A stretch of DNA of 64,000 nt from Psychrobacillus sp. NEAU-3TGS (GTDB taxonomy: Bacteria > Bacillota > Bacilli > Bacillales_A > Planococcaceae), in assembly GCF_029955155.1 (NCBI RefSeq), contig NZ_JAPNOZ010000012.1, positions 1,185,753 through 1,249,752 on the forward strand, given 5' to 3'. The first letter of the stretch is position 1. Every line of letters starts with the position of its first letter. Under the pieces are notes generated by a model, which was not told where the DNA came from, ran no database searches, and worked only from the letters and a program-made list of their open reading frames with translations. The translations under genes were made by a program, and so were the position numbers. This document shows positions 26,052 through 34,948 of this stretch, piece after piece.

Positions 26052-27338
26052 CTACCGCATATTTAATAATTCAGGCAGCCATAAGCTAATCGCTGGAATA
26101 TATGTAACTAGTAATAGTACTACAATTGCGACAAGAACAAATGGAATTACCCCGATTGAAATTTGTTTTAGCGAAAGTCCCGTTAATCCAGAGGCGACAA
26201 AGAGATCCAGACCGACTGGAGGTGTTACTAGACCAATCGCTAAGTTTAAAGTCATTAAAATACCGAAATGAACCGGGTCTATTCCCATAGCCATTGTGAT
26301 TGGTAAAAAGATTGGCAAGAAGATATAAAATGCTGAGATAGCATCAACAAACATACCGGCAATCAAAAGAATAATCGTTATAATTAAAAGCATGGTGAAT
26401 TTGTTATCAGCGACACTCATTAATGCTTCAGCCACATCTGTTGCAATTCCCTCCACGGTGATTAACCATGCAAATGTGGATGCAGATGCAATAATAAGCA
26501 TGATCATCGATGTAGTTTTAGCTGATTCCAGTAATATTGCTGGAAGTTTTTTGATTTGGATTTCCTTATAAATAAATATTCCTACAAATAAACCGTAAAA
26601 CACAGCAACAACTGCTGACTCAGTCGGAGTAAAAATACCTGTATAAATCCCGCCTAGTATAATGATTGGTGCTAAAAGGCCCCAAATAGCATCTTTAAAA
26701 GCAGCCCAAATTTCTTTATTGCTTGCTTTTGGTATAGTAGGGATCTTCTCTTTCTTTGCTATAAAATAACTAGTAATAATTAAAGCTAACGCCATTAAAA
26801 GTCCAGGAATTATACCCGCTATAAATAGCTCACCAATGGACACTTCAGCGATAACCCCATAGACAATATAAGCTATACTTGGGGGAAGGATAATTCCAAT
26901 TCCTCCTGCTGTCGCAAGTAGTCCGCCTGACATATCACTACGATAACCAGCTTTGACCATGGCAGGAATGATTATAGAACCGACTGCTGCCATAGTTGCA
27001 GGTCCAGATCCTGAAATTGCTGCAAAGAATGTAGCTGCTACAACAGAAACGATAGCTAATCCACCTGTATAATGACCTGTAAGCGTTTGTGCAAGATGAA
27101 TCAATCTCCTTGAAATACCTGCTTTTTCTAAAATTAGCCCCGCTAAGAAGAAGAACGGAATAGCTAATAAGGTAAACTTAGTTAAGGATGAAAACATTGT
27201 AGATGGCAATGATTGAATGGGTAGATCAAATATAAGTAATGTCGCAGCTGTCGACAATCCCAAGGCGACCGCTATTGGCATATTTAGAAATAGGAGTAGA
27301 AAAAAAAGGCCAAATAAAACTACTGCTGTCATACTCAT
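26052..27338 (-). CDS. dctM: TRAP transporter large membrane subunit DctM
   Basis: The 428-residue protein is an 11-13 helix membrane transporter, the ion-coupled channel of a tripartite ATP-independent periplasmic-type (TRAP) importer. Family stretches include FFLLLFLNMPIAVALGLS at the N-terminus, SGSGPATMAAVGSIIIPAM, GGIGIILPPSIAYIVYG and NLAIGLVTPPVGLDLFVASG. Use of the Na+ or H+ gradient is typical of the family. It overlaps dctQ by four bases and follows it in the dctP-dctQ-dctM order. Confidence 0.95.
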   Translation of the reverse strand: MSMTAVVLFGLFFLLLFLNMPIAVALGLSTAATLLIFDLPIQSLPSTMFSSLTKFTLLAIPFFFLAGLILEKAGISRRLIHLAQTLTGHYTGGLAIVSVVAATFFAAISGSGPATMAAVGSIIIPAMVKAGYRSDMSGGLLATAGGIGIILPPSIAYIVYGVIAEVSIGELFIAGIIPGLLMALALIITSYFIAKKEKIPTIPKASNKEIWAAFKDAIWGLLAPIIILGGIYTGIFTPTESAVVAVFYGLFVGIFIYKEIQIKKLPAILLESAKTTSMIMLIIASASTFAWLITVEGIATDVAEALMSVADNKFTMLLIITIILLIAGMFVDAISAFYIFLPIFLPITMAMGIDPVHFGILMTLNLAIGLVTPPVGLDLFVASGLTGLSLKQISIGVIPFVLVAIVVLLLVTYIPAISLWLPELLNMR

Positions 27339-27814
27339 TTCGCCTCTCCCCCTTCCTGACTACTCTTTAAATTGACTATGTAACCTTCCCAAAATCTAAA
27401 AAGACATAATAGAGCGCCAAGGGGAACAGCTAATCCCATAACCCACTCTGGTAGTCCGAGTGCCGGTGTTAATTGTTTGTACTCAAACTGCGCTACAACC
27501 ATTTCTGTTCCATACCACAAAAGAATCGCAAAGAATACTGTTGTTAAGCAGCCCATCAAAAAAGAAATAACATTTTGGAGCTTCTTTGGAAGGAAATCCG
27601 TTATCAAAGCAAAACCTAGATGTCCATTTTCTCTTGCAAGCAAAGCAGCACCGATAAAAATAATAAAAGCAAACAGATTCGTTGTTATTTCTTCCGTGAA
27701 CGAAAAAGAAGTATGGAACAAATACCTGGAAAGTACATTTCCAAATGTTATTAAACAGATGATAATCATGAGAATAATAAGTATCCATTCTTCTAGTTTC
27801 ACTAATATCCGCAA
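27335..27814 (-). CDS. dctQ: TRAP transporter small membrane subunit DctQ
   Basis: A four-helix membrane protein that partners DctM. It has helices near residues 8-27, 38-60, 78-98 and 120-140 and the family stretch FGNVLSRYLFHTSFSFTEEI. I start at TTG 27814, which has AGGAGGAG seven bases upstream (159 residues); an ATG 33 bases earlier lies before that ribosome site and has none of its own. The stop overlaps the dctM start. Confidence 0.9.
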   Translation of the reverse strand: MRILVKLEEWILIILMIIICLITFGNVLSRYLFHTSFSFTEEITTNLFAFIIFIGAALLARENGHLGFALITDFLPKKLQNVISFLMGCLTTVFFAILLWYGTEMVVAQFEYKQLTPALGLPEWVMGLAVPLGALLCLFRFWEGYIVNLKSSQEGGEAK

Positions 27815-27885
27815 AAATTCTCCTCCTATTCTAGTTAAAAAATACATCTAATTTTTTTCTTTCCCACTTACCAAAAATCTATTTT

Positions 27886-27913
27886 GGTAAAAAGGAGAAT
27901 CCCCCTTTTTACC
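27886..27913 (-). promoter_or_regulatory. Intercistronic hairpin between dctP and dctQ
   Basis: GGTAAAAAGG (27886-27895) and CCTTTTTACC (27904-27913) form a perfect 10-bp stem with an 8-base loop and no T-run behind it on the minus strand. Such hairpins behind binding-protein genes commonly stabilise the upstream message so that the binding protein is made in excess over the membrane subunits. Confidence 0.6.
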
Positions 27914-27920
27914 GAATAGA

Positions 27921-28931
27921 CTATTGTCTAAACTTATCAAGCAAATCTTTACCTACAATTCCCTCATATTTATCAATAACCGGTTGTGCTAATTCTTGGA
28001 ATACAGCAATTTGCTCTGGAGTTAATGTAGTAACCTCCATCCCTAGCTCCTCTAACTCTGAAAGAATTTCTTCATTCTGTTTTCTATTTAACTCAATTTG
28101 ATATTTTGCAGCATCTTGACCCGTTTCTTGAATGATTTTACGTGTTTCTTCATCTAATCCATCAAATAGTTTTTTGTTCATTCCAAAAATCAGTGGATCG
28201 TACATGTAGTTCCAAACTGTAATATAATCTTGTACTTCATTTAATTTTGAGTTGTAGATAATATTAAGTGGATTTTCTTGTCCATCAATTACACCTTGTT
28301 GTAGAGATGTAAATACTTCAGAGAAATTCATAACGGTTGGATCCCCACCGAATTCTTTGTACGTATCTACCATCATTTCTGTAGCTGGTGTTCTAATTTT
28401 TAATCCTTTTAAATCTTCAGGTGAAGTAATCGCATGCTTACTATTTGTAATTTGGCGGAAACCACCTTCACCATACGCCAGTGGTTCAATACCTTTTGTT
28501 CTGATTAGCTCTTTTAATTCTTCTCCGCCTTCACCATTCATAGCAGCGTCTGCTTCTTCGTAGGTAGGTAGTAACCATGGTAGAGTTGGAGTCGCAAACT
28601 TCTTATCTAAAACATTGTAAATAATCATAGAATGGATAGAAATGTCAGTAGAACCATTTTGAACTGCTTCTACTCCTTTTGGAGAGTTTCCATTTGAAAG
28701 TGATTCATTTGCATACAGCTTCAGTTCAATTCGTCCGTCTGTTTTCTCTTGTAGATCTTCATTCCATTTTTCTACAGCCTTCGCCCATGTATCTTGCTCC
28801 GATGTAGTTACACTTACTTTTAGAGATAATTTTTCTTTACCTGAGGCCTCTGACCCACTAGATTTATCGCTGCAACCAACAATCATTGTTATTAAGAATA
28901 GAATCAAACCAATACCTAAAATTTTCTTCAT
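27921..28931 (-). CDS. dctP: TRAP transporter solute-binding lipoprotein DctP
   Basis: A 336-residue extracellular substrate-binding protein, anchored by lipidation at Cys20 (signal peptide ending in MIVGC). The DctP fold is seen in KLYANESLSNGNSPKGVEAV, GLKIRTPATEMMVDTYKEFG with the conserved arginine that binds the carboxylate of the ligand, and SLQQGVIDGQENPLN. The arginine indicates an organic-acid ligand, which fits the acyl-CoA synthetase in the cluster; its exact nature is unknown. First gene of the import operon, preceded by a cre-like site and a palindrome. Confidence 0.95.
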   Translation of the reverse strand: MKKILGIGLILFLITMIVGCSDKSSGSEASGKEKLSLKVSVTTSEQDTWAKAVEKWNEDLQEKTDGRIELKLYANESLSNGNSPKGVEAVQNGSTDISIHSMIIYNVLDKKFATPTLPWLLPTYEEADAAMNGEGGEELKELIRTKGIEPLAYGEGGFRQITNSKHAITSPEDLKGLKIRTPATEMMVDTYKEFGGDPTVMNFSEVFTSLQQGVIDGQENPLNIIYNSKLNEVQDYITVWNYMYDPLIFGMNKKLFDGLDEETRKIIQETGQDAAKYQIELNRKQNEEILSELEELGMEVTTLTPEQIAVFQELAQPVIDKYEGIVGKDLLDKFRQ

Positions 28932-29012
28932 ACTTTTCCCCCCGTAATTTTATTGTTTTTATAAGTTTGTTAGCTTAATTACCAAACTCTACTGTTCTTT
29001 AAGAGCTTTAAA

Positions 29013-29026
29013 TGAAAGCCCTTTCA
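29013..29026. promoter_or_regulatory. cre-like site (CcpA) upstream of dctP
   Basis: TGAAAGCCCTTTCA differs by one base from the symmetrical cre TGAAAGCGCTTTCA. It lies about 85 bases upstream of the dctP start, a usual place for catabolite repression of an import operon. Confidence 0.55.
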
Positions 29027-29101
29027 AATTTTATTGAGTTTCGTTTTAACTACAAACTTAACAAGTGGCAAATGATCCCTTTTCCCCTTTCCCCTTAGTT
29101 A

Positions 29102-29118
29102 GTTTCATATAGTGAAAC
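29102..29118. promoter_or_regulatory. Palindrome, candidate IclR operator
   Basis: GTTTCATATAGTGAAAC is a perfect 6-bp inverted repeat with 5-base centre, placed between the divergent dctP and BASS genes. IclR-family operators are often palindromes of this size with GTTTC/GAAAC arms. Assignment to the IclR protein in this cluster is inference from position. Confidence 0.45.
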
Positions 29119-29259
29119 CGAGGTTTTATTTATTACATTTTTAATTATTGTTAATTTTCTTTTAATTGTCAACATTTAAAATTATAAATTTTTTCATTGA
29201 CTAATTTATCGTCTATTATTATCATTCAATAGTATATAAACCAATAGAAAGGGATGGAA

Positions 29260-30249
29260 TTGTTGACGGCTTTAAGTAATGCTATATCTAGCAAATTACC
29301 GTTACTTATCCTTTTGACGGCAATGGCTACCTACTTTTCTCCCGTATATTTAAAGACGGCAACTTGGATTCCTGGCCTTCTATTAGGCATTGTTATTTTT
29401 TTTACTGGAATTTCTATGAATGTATCAGCCATCAAAGATATACGAACAAAAAAAAGAGAATTACTCTTAACTGCATTATTAAAGTGGACAATTACGGTCA
29501 TTATTTCGATTGCGTTAGCTTATTTGTTTTTCTCCTCTAACCCAGAAATCATGGCAGGTATCATACTATCAGGTACAGTACCGAGTGCTACAGCCGCTTC
29601 ACTTTATACATTTCTAGCAGGTGGAAATACATCTCTTGTTATTGCTTCTTCTTTAATTGATATTGCTTTCAGTCCAATTGTCACTCCTTTATCTATGTTA
29701 AGAATATCAGAAACCCAAGTGTCTATTTCTTTTTTTAGTTTGCTACGTTCTTTTATAATGATTGTTGTTATTCCGCTAGGGGCAGGTATTATCATCCAAC
29801 GTTTATATCCAAAATCTGTGAACTATTCTAAAAACATAACAAAGCTAGGATCTTCCCTTTCACTTTTGCTTATTATTCACACCTTAGTTGGAAATGGGAA
29901 AGAAGCAATTTCTTTAGAGCTAGGAATCATTCCTCTAATAGCACTGGCTTCCTTTATACAAATTGTTTTTCCAATGATAGCTGGATATTTTATTGCAAAA
30001 AAACTATCTGTTAGTGAAGCGGATGCAAGAGCCATTCTATTTCAAGTCGGTCTATGTAATACAGCACTCGCTTCTATTCTTGCCTTTGAATTTATTGGCG
30101 AGCTTGCTGCCATCGCACCGATTATTAATATGATTATCAATCTTTCTGTCGGAGCACAGATTGCAAATTATTTTGCTAAGAAAGTCATAGTGGAAACAGA
30201 AAATTTAAAGACTATTACTCAAATAGAACAATTAAGTGAAAATGACTAG
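29260..30249 (+). CDS. Bile acid:sodium symporter (BASS) family transporter
   Basis: A membrane protein of about 330 residues with ten predicted helices. The helix-4 crossover SGTVPSATAASLYTFLAGGN and the segment VASSLIDIAFSPIVTPL match the BASS/SBF family, as does the second half FQVGLCNTALASILAFEF. Members import or export organic anions such as bile acids, pyruvate, pantothenate or ketopantoate with sodium. TTG at 29260 fits the ribosome site AGAAAGGG; ATG 29254 is too close to it. It is divergent from the TRAP operon and shares its regulatory region, so it may carry the same or a related acid. Confidence 0.85.
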   Translation: MLTALSNAISSKLPLLILLTAMATYFSPVYLKTATWIPGLLLGIVIFFTGISMNVSAIKDIRTKKRELLLTALLKWTITVIISIALAYLFFSSNPEIMAGIILSGTVPSATAASLYTFLAGGNTSLVIASSLIDIAFSPIVTPLSMLRISETQVSISFFSLLRSFIMIVVIPLGAGIIIQRLYPKSVNYSKNITKLGSSLSLLLIIHTLVGNGKEAISLELGIIPLIALASFIQIVFPMIAGYFIAKKLSVSEADARAILFQVGLCNTALASILAFEFIGELAAIAPIINMIINLSVGAQIANYFAKKVIVETENLKTITQIEQLSEND

Positions 30250-30392
30250 TAACTGAAAAGGAGAAAGGAGAAAGGAATTGAATTGGACAAAAGTTTAGGT
30301 CGCTAACTATAGGAAATATCTAATTTTGAATCATTTAATTAATTGAAAGAAAATTATTCTAATACATATCTTAGTAGAATTGGGGTGCAATT

Positions 30393-31184
30393 ATGGTAAA
30401 TCGTTTAAAGGATAAAGTTGCTCTTGTATTTGGAGGAGGATCAGCTGGAGAAGGCTGGGGAAACGGGAAAGCGGCAGCTGTAGCTTATGCGCGTGAAGGG
30501 GCAAAAGTGATGGTAGTAGACTTAAATGCAGAAGCAGCCGAACAAACTAGTCAAATTATTTTGAGTGAAAATGGAATTAGTTCTTATACAACTGCAAATG
30601 TGACAAACTCAGTTGATGTTCAAAAAGTCGTTTCAGACACAATAAAGGAATTTGGTCAAATTGATATTCTTCATAACAATGTAGGATTACCACAAATGGG
30701 AAGCGTCACAGATATATCCGAAGAAAATTGGCAAAAAGCGATGGATGTCAATCTAAAGAGTGTATACCTTGCTATGAAGTATGTTATACCGCATATGAAA
30801 GAAAGAAAAAAAGGGGCAATTGTAAATATTTCTTCCCTTGCTGGAATTCGTTATATAGGCTATCCATACCCTGCCTATAGTGCATCAAAAGCAGCAGTGA
30901 ACCATCTTACATCATCTGTAGCGCTTGAATATGCCTCCTATGGAATTCGTGTAAATGCGATAATGCCAGGACTTATCAATACACCGTTAATCTATAATAG
31001 CATCTCTGGACAATACGATAACGTAGATGAAATGGTAACTGCTAGAGATGCTAGTGTTCCTACTGGTCGCATGGGAACAGCTTGGGATATAGCTAATGCA
31101 GCTGTCTTTCTAGCATCGGATGAGGCAAGTTTTATCACGGGTGTTTGTCTTCCAGTGGATGGAGGACAGTCTATTCGTTGTTAG
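30393..31184 (+). CDS. SDR family oxidoreductase (second in the cluster)
   Basis: A 263-residue classical short-chain dehydrogenase with a longer glycine loop than usual (FGGGSAGEGWGNGKAAAVAY) at the cofactor site. DLN after VMVVD suggests NAD preference, HNNVG is the NNAG-equivalent, SSLAG carries the catalytic serine and YSASK the Tyr-Lys pair; ITGVCLPVDGG closes the fold. ATG follows GGGGTG. It lies about 140 bases after the BASS gene on the same strand and ends in a strong terminator. The unusual glycine loop is shared with some cyclohexanol and levodione-like dehydrogenases, but I cannot fix the substrate. Confidence 0.9.
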   Translation: MVNRLKDKVALVFGGGSAGEGWGNGKAAAVAYAREGAKVMVVDLNAEAAEQTSQIILSENGISSYTTANVTNSVDVQKVVSDTIKEFGQIDILHNNVGLPQMGSVTDISEENWQKAMDVNLKSVYLAMKYVIPHMKERKKGAIVNISSLAGIRYIGYPYPAYSASKAAVNHLTSSVALEYASYGIRVNAIMPGLINTPLIYNSISGQYDNVDEMVTARDASVPTGRMGTAWDIANAAVFLASDEASFITGVCLPVDGGQSIRC

Positions 31185-31271
31185 GGTTTGACATAGTGGA
31201 TTTTAATAGGGGGATTTAAGATGAAAGATATTCTATTCTATCGAAAGATTACTAATATATATAATTATCTA

Positions 31272-31303
31272 AGCCTGAAATATCATTTATTTCAGGCTTT
31301 TTC
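31272..31303 (+). terminator. Terminator of the plus-strand BASS-SDR unit
   Basis: AGCCTGAAATA and TATTTCAGGCT form a perfect 11-bp stem with a 5-base loop followed by TTTTTCAT. Confidence 0.88.
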
Positions 31304-31866
31304 ATATTGCTAAGCATTTCTTGGAGTTTATATCGATTTGTGGTAAAAGATTTTAATAAGACAAATTAAAAAGTAATGGACAATATTAGTAATCTAATAA
31401 CATCGATAAACTAAATAAAAAACTTTACTGTTCGAGAGCAATTAATCTTAAATATTCGGTTTTACTAATTTCTATTTACTCAAGAATATATGTTTTTTTA
31501 ATAATATCTCTAAAGTTTCTCCTAACCTATTCTACTTAAACTGTGTCCATTTCTATGTTCAACGTATTTTTTCCAAGTTTTTTTCTCTCGTATCTTCTTA
31601 CAGTTTCGAATACTAAGGGGATGCGCAAAAGGTATTTAATTTCAAGACGCCCTTTTAAGGATCTATAAATTAGCTGACCTGTTCAAGTTGACTCATAAAT
31701 TATACCTTCTGAATAAGCATCAGCTCTTTTTTTAACTAGTAATTTTTCAGAATGTAATTTACTGTTACTTGAGAGATAAATAATAAATAATATTACCTTT
31801 TAACTAACTCAGCACTAAATTACGTATGCATCAGTAAATCTCTGATATTCCCTCTAATACCTTCAT
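31304..31866. other. Intergenic stretch with a possible decayed gene
   Basis: About 560 AT-rich bases without an intact gene. On the minus strand 31617-31472 is an open stretch that reads KKTWKKYVEHRNGHSLSRIG and resembles a helix-turn-helix piece of a transposase or recombinase. It has no start codon, and the identification is weak. A minus-strand ATG (MKVLEGISEIY) touches the stop of the acetyltransferase gene but ends after 11 codons. Confidence 0.3.
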
Positions 31867-32514
31867 TTATTTATTCTCTTTATACAATAACCGTCCTGGA
31901 TTACCTATAATTACGGCATTTTCTGCAATGCTATTTAATACAACACTGCCCATTCCTATTAATGAACCCGTTTTAATTTCAACACTATTTCTTACACTAG
32001 CACCTGCTCCTAAATAACAAAAGTCCTCGACCTTGACCCCTCCCGCTAAGTTAACACTGCTAGCACAAATATTGTATGACCCTAGACGACAATCATGGTT
32101 AATTACAGTATTGGAGAGAACTATACAAAATTCTCCTATTTTCACATTAGAGCCCACGAATACATTTGGAAAAATAATAACTCCATTCCCCAAAGATGCA
32201 GACTTTGATATTCTTGCAGACGGATGAATTATTTTCTCAAACCTGTCTATCCCTATACCTAAATCAGAAATAATTCTTCCTCTTTTTTTATAGCTCTTCT
32301 CACTCCCAATAGTAAATACAAAAAAAATATCTTCGGGAAAAGTTTTAGCAATTGGTAGTCCACCTAGAACTTTATAACCATTCAAAACAGTATTATGCAA
32401 TTGTTCATTGTCATCTAAATAACCTAAAATTTCATATTTTTGATTTCCCAATTCTGAAATTTCTTGAATTATTTCTACAATATCAATCGAATTTCCACCT
32501 GTTCCGATAACCAC
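31867..32514 (-). CDS. PglD/NeuD-like sugar O- or N-acetyltransferase
   Basis: This protein has the PglD plan: an N-terminal Rossmann-like domain (VIGTGGNSIDIVEII, GYLDDNE, FVFTIGSE) and a left-handed beta-helix of hexapeptide repeats (IHPSARISKSASLGNGVII onward) ending IIGNPGRLLYKE. The catalytic histidine lies in SNTVINHDCRLG. Members acetylate an amino or hydroxy group of a UDP- or dTDP-sugar with acetyl-CoA. The GTG at 32514 is the first start in frame. It truncates the first strand, and an ATG directly behind the aminotransferase stop (32528) would give the usual MEKKIVVIG start if the A-run 32517-32524 had nine As instead of eight. Confidence 0.85.
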   Translation of the reverse strand: MVIGTGGNSIDIVEIIQEISELGNQKYEILGYLDDNEQLHNTVLNGYKVLGGLPIAKTFPEDIFFVFTIGSEKSYKKRGRIISDLGIGIDRFEKIIHPSARISKSASLGNGVIIFPNVFVGSNVKIGEFCIVLSNTVINHDCRLGSYNICASSVNLAGGVKVEDFCYLGAGASVRNSVEIKTGSLIGMGSVVLNSIAENAVIIGNPGRLLYKENK

Positions 32515-32528
32515 TATTTTTTTTCCAT

Positions 32529-33650
32529 TTACTCATTCGCTTTCAATATGTTCATTAATTTTGTTGTTATGAATCTAATATCATCCTTATCTAAAAGAGG
32601 ACTGAGTGGTAAAGCTAGTCCTTGTTTATACAAATTACTCGCTGTATGTTGAGATAAGTTTTCAAAATCATATTTTTTTCTATAATACGTTAATTCACCA
32701 ATGGCTTGAGCACCTAAATTAGTCTCAATACCTTCTAATTTAAGGCTATGAATTACATTTCCACGATCAATTATATCTTCTAAAACCACCATAAATGTCT
32801 GCCAAGCATGACCCTCAATTTTTTTAGGAAGTTGGATATGGGGACATTCTCTCAAAAACTTATAATAGTATTCAACTAATTCGTTTCTTTTCTGAATCCA
32901 CTTATTGAACTTCTTCAACTGATGAATTCCCAATACAGCTTGGAACTCAGTCAACCGATAATTAAATCCAGGTAAGACAAAATCCATTGAACCATCTTCT
33001 AATCTTTCTAATCCATGGTTTCTCAACAGACTAATTCTTTTGTTTAGTTTTTCATTTTGTGTAACAACTGCCCCACCTTCACCAGTGGTGATTGCTTTTC
33101 TTGGATGCCAAGAGAAGCATCCAATATCTCCAAAAGTACCCACATGTTGCCCGTTTATTGTCGTTCCTAATGCACAAGCAGCGTCTTCCACAACAAACAA
33201 ATTATACCTTTTGGCAATATCTAAAATACGTGTCATTTCTGCTGGTGCCCCAAATTCATGAACAACCATAATTGCTTTTGGAGTTTCTTTTCCAGAGTAA
33301 TTTATTATGGTTTCTTCTAACTTATCAGGATCTATATTATAAGTAGAAGCATCTACATCAATCAAAATAGGCTTAGCCTTTTGTATCTCAAGTACATTTA
33401 CTGTAGCTGGATAAGTAAAACCAGGCACGAATACAGCATCGCCCTCACCTATTTCAAGGGCAGCCAATGCAAGGTGTAATGCAGAGGTGCCACTCGAAAC
33501 TGCCAAAACATTTTGAGCACCCATATATTTCTTTAATGCTTGTTCAAAATCCGCAACATATTGCCCCTGAACTAGCATTCCTGTTCTTAATACATCTGAT
33601 ACTGCTTGAATCTCTTCTTCACTAATTATAGGTTGTGATAACTTAATCAT
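32529..33650 (-). CDS. DegT/DnrJ/EryC1 family PLP-dependent sugar aminotransferase
   Basis: The 373-residue enzyme transfers an amino group from glutamate to a keto-sugar nucleotide. PLP-site features are SSGTSALHLALAALEIGEGD, VVEDAACALGTTINGQ and FSWHPRKAITTGEGGAVVT with the Schiff-base lysine in PRKAI. Then come LRNHGLER and LPGFNYRLTEFQAVLG, family landmarks. Length is normal. Its ATG overlaps the epimerase stop by four bases, and the acetyltransferase follows at once, giving a keto-sugar, amino-sugar, acetyl-amino-sugar series. Confidence 0.94.
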   Translation of the reverse strand: MIKLSQPIISEEEIQAVSDVLRTGMLVQGQYVADFEQALKKYMGAQNVLAVSSGTSALHLALAALEIGEGDAVFVPGFTYPATVNVLEIQKAKPILIDVDASTYNIDPDKLEETIINYSGKETPKAIMVVHEFGAPAEMTRILDIAKRYNLFVVEDAACALGTTINGQHVGTFGDIGCFSWHPRKAITTGEGGAVVTQNEKLNKRISLLRNHGLERLEDGSMDFVLPGFNYRLTEFQAVLGIHQLKKFNKWIQKRNELVEYYYKFLRECPHIQLPKKIEGHAWQTFMVVLEDIIDRGNVIHSLKLEGIETNLGAQAIGELTYYRKKYDFENLSQHTASNLYKQGLALPLSPLLDKDDIRFITTKLMNILKANE

Positions 33651-34624
33651 ACCATCACTTTCCTTTTGAAAAATTCTGCTGTTTTTGCAATACCTTCTTC
33701 TAAATCCACTTTTGCTTCAAATTCTAAAATTTCTTTTGCTTTATCAGTTTGAGGAACACGGAGTTCAATATCAACTGCAGTTTTCGCAACAAAAGAAACT
33801 TTCGACTCTGACTCTAATGTTCTAATTACAGTATTAGCTAAACCATAAATCGTTGTGACAGTACGAGAGTTACCAATGTTGAACGATTCTCCAACCGCGT
33901 TGTCGTATACTAATGTTCTTAGTACACCTTCAACCATATCATCTACATAGCACCACGCTCTAATTTGTGTACCATCACCATGAATTTGAATTTCTTCATT
34001 GTTCAAAGCTTTAGTAATGAAAGTACGAAGAGCACCTTCACCTACCTGGCTAGGTCCATACACGTTAAATGGCCTTACTGAAACAGTCGGCAAGTTATAT
34101 TGTTTGTAATATGCGTACGCCATATGTTCCTCTGCTAGTTTACTTACAGCATATGTCCAACGTGCTTCCCCAACTGCTCCTAATACTGCTGGACTAGTTT
34201 CTTGCGATTTAAATGCCAATTGTCCAAAAACTTCACTTGTACTGAAGCATATAACCCGCTTGCAGTCTTCTAGTGTTGTCGCTGCTTCGAGTAGATTTGC
34301 AGAACCTACCATGTTAACTTGCATTGTTTTTACAGGGTTTTTTACAACCGTATCGATTCCCGCAATACCAGCACAGTGAATAACATAGTTAGATCCTTTA
34401 ATATTTTCTTTTAAATGCTTTAAATCTAATACATCTCCTTTAACCACCGTTAAATTGGGATGACTTCTAAATACTTTATCTTTCAGTGCATCGCGATCAA
34501 AATTATCATAAATGATTACTTTGTTTGATTCTAGTAAAATTCCTGCTAAAGTAGAACCAATAAAACCAGCACCACCTGTAATAAAAATTTGTTGGTCTTT
34601 AATTTTCTCTAGTAGATTTTTCAT
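33647..34624 (-). CDS. NAD-dependent sugar-nucleotide epimerase/dehydratase
   Basis: A 325-residue extended SDR enzyme. The NAD motif ITGGAGFIGSTLAGIL is at the N-terminus, the catalytic Ser-Thr region is FSTSEVFGQL and the Tyr-x-x-x-Lys pair is in YAVSKLAEE. VRPFNVYGPSQ follows in the sugar-binding half. These fit UDP- or dTDP-sugar 4-epimerases and 4,6-dehydratases. It starts the three-gene sugar operon behind the glycosyltransferase terminator and likely makes the keto-sugar that the aminotransferase uses. Confidence 0.92.
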   Translation of the reverse strand: MKNLLEKIKDQQIFITGGAGFIGSTLAGILLESNKVIIYDNFDRDALKDKVFRSHPNLTVVKGDVLDLKHLKENIKGSNYVIHCAGIAGIDTVVKNPVKTMQVNMVGSANLLEAATTLEDCKRVICFSTSEVFGQLAFKSQETSPAVLGAVGEARWTYAVSKLAEEHMAYAYYKQYNLPTVSVRPFNVYGPSQVGEGALRTFITKALNNEEIQIHGDGTQIRAWCYVDDMVEGVLRTLVYDNAVGESFNIGNSRTVTTIYGLANTVIRTLESESKVSFVAKTAVDIELRVPQTDKAKEILEFEAKVDLEEGIAKTAEFFKRKVMV

Positions 34625-34796
34625 AAATGTACCCCTTTTAATAACTTTTATAGTTAATTATACTATTTTCAACTTAATAAACATTATTTCTTCACTAAAA
34701 TTTTAATATCAATATATAAAGACTTAACCGAAAATAATTTTTATGTTAACAATACTATTATATTCTCATCATACACAGTCTTGAATGTATGAATAC

Positions 34797-34846
34797 AAAC
34801 GAAAATACGAGAAACAATCCCAATATTCTACGGATTCTTTCTCGTA
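34797..34846 (-). terminator. Terminator after the large glycosyltransferase gene
   Basis: ACGAGAAA-C-AATCC and GGATT-C-TTTCTCGT form a 13-bp stem with one mismatch around an 11-base loop, followed on the minus strand by ATTTTCGTTTG. It separates the glycosyltransferase from the sugar-biosynthesis operon. The rest of the 324-base gap 34625-34948 shows nothing further. Confidence 0.7.
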
Positions 34847-34948
34847 CTTTGGATTTTAAAATATTATTTGCAGTGAGTTTTTTTACCGAGATTATTCATA
34901 AAATTCTCTTTCCTGACTATAAGTTTCTGTATTATCCTTTTTTATATC

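Larger units (their letters stand above)
28932..29259. other. Divergent regulatory region between dctP and the BASS transporter
   Basis: About 330 AT-rich bases with no gene. It must carry promoters for both the dctPQM side and the plus-strand transporter, and it contains a cre-like site and a GTTTCA-N5-TGAAAC palindrome, listed separately. Confidence 0.6.

Noticed and set aside
31221-31313. Small plus-strand ORF starting MKDILFYRKITN after AGGGGG
   Set aside because: It runs through the terminator of the SDR gene and has no protein-like continuation; probably chance.
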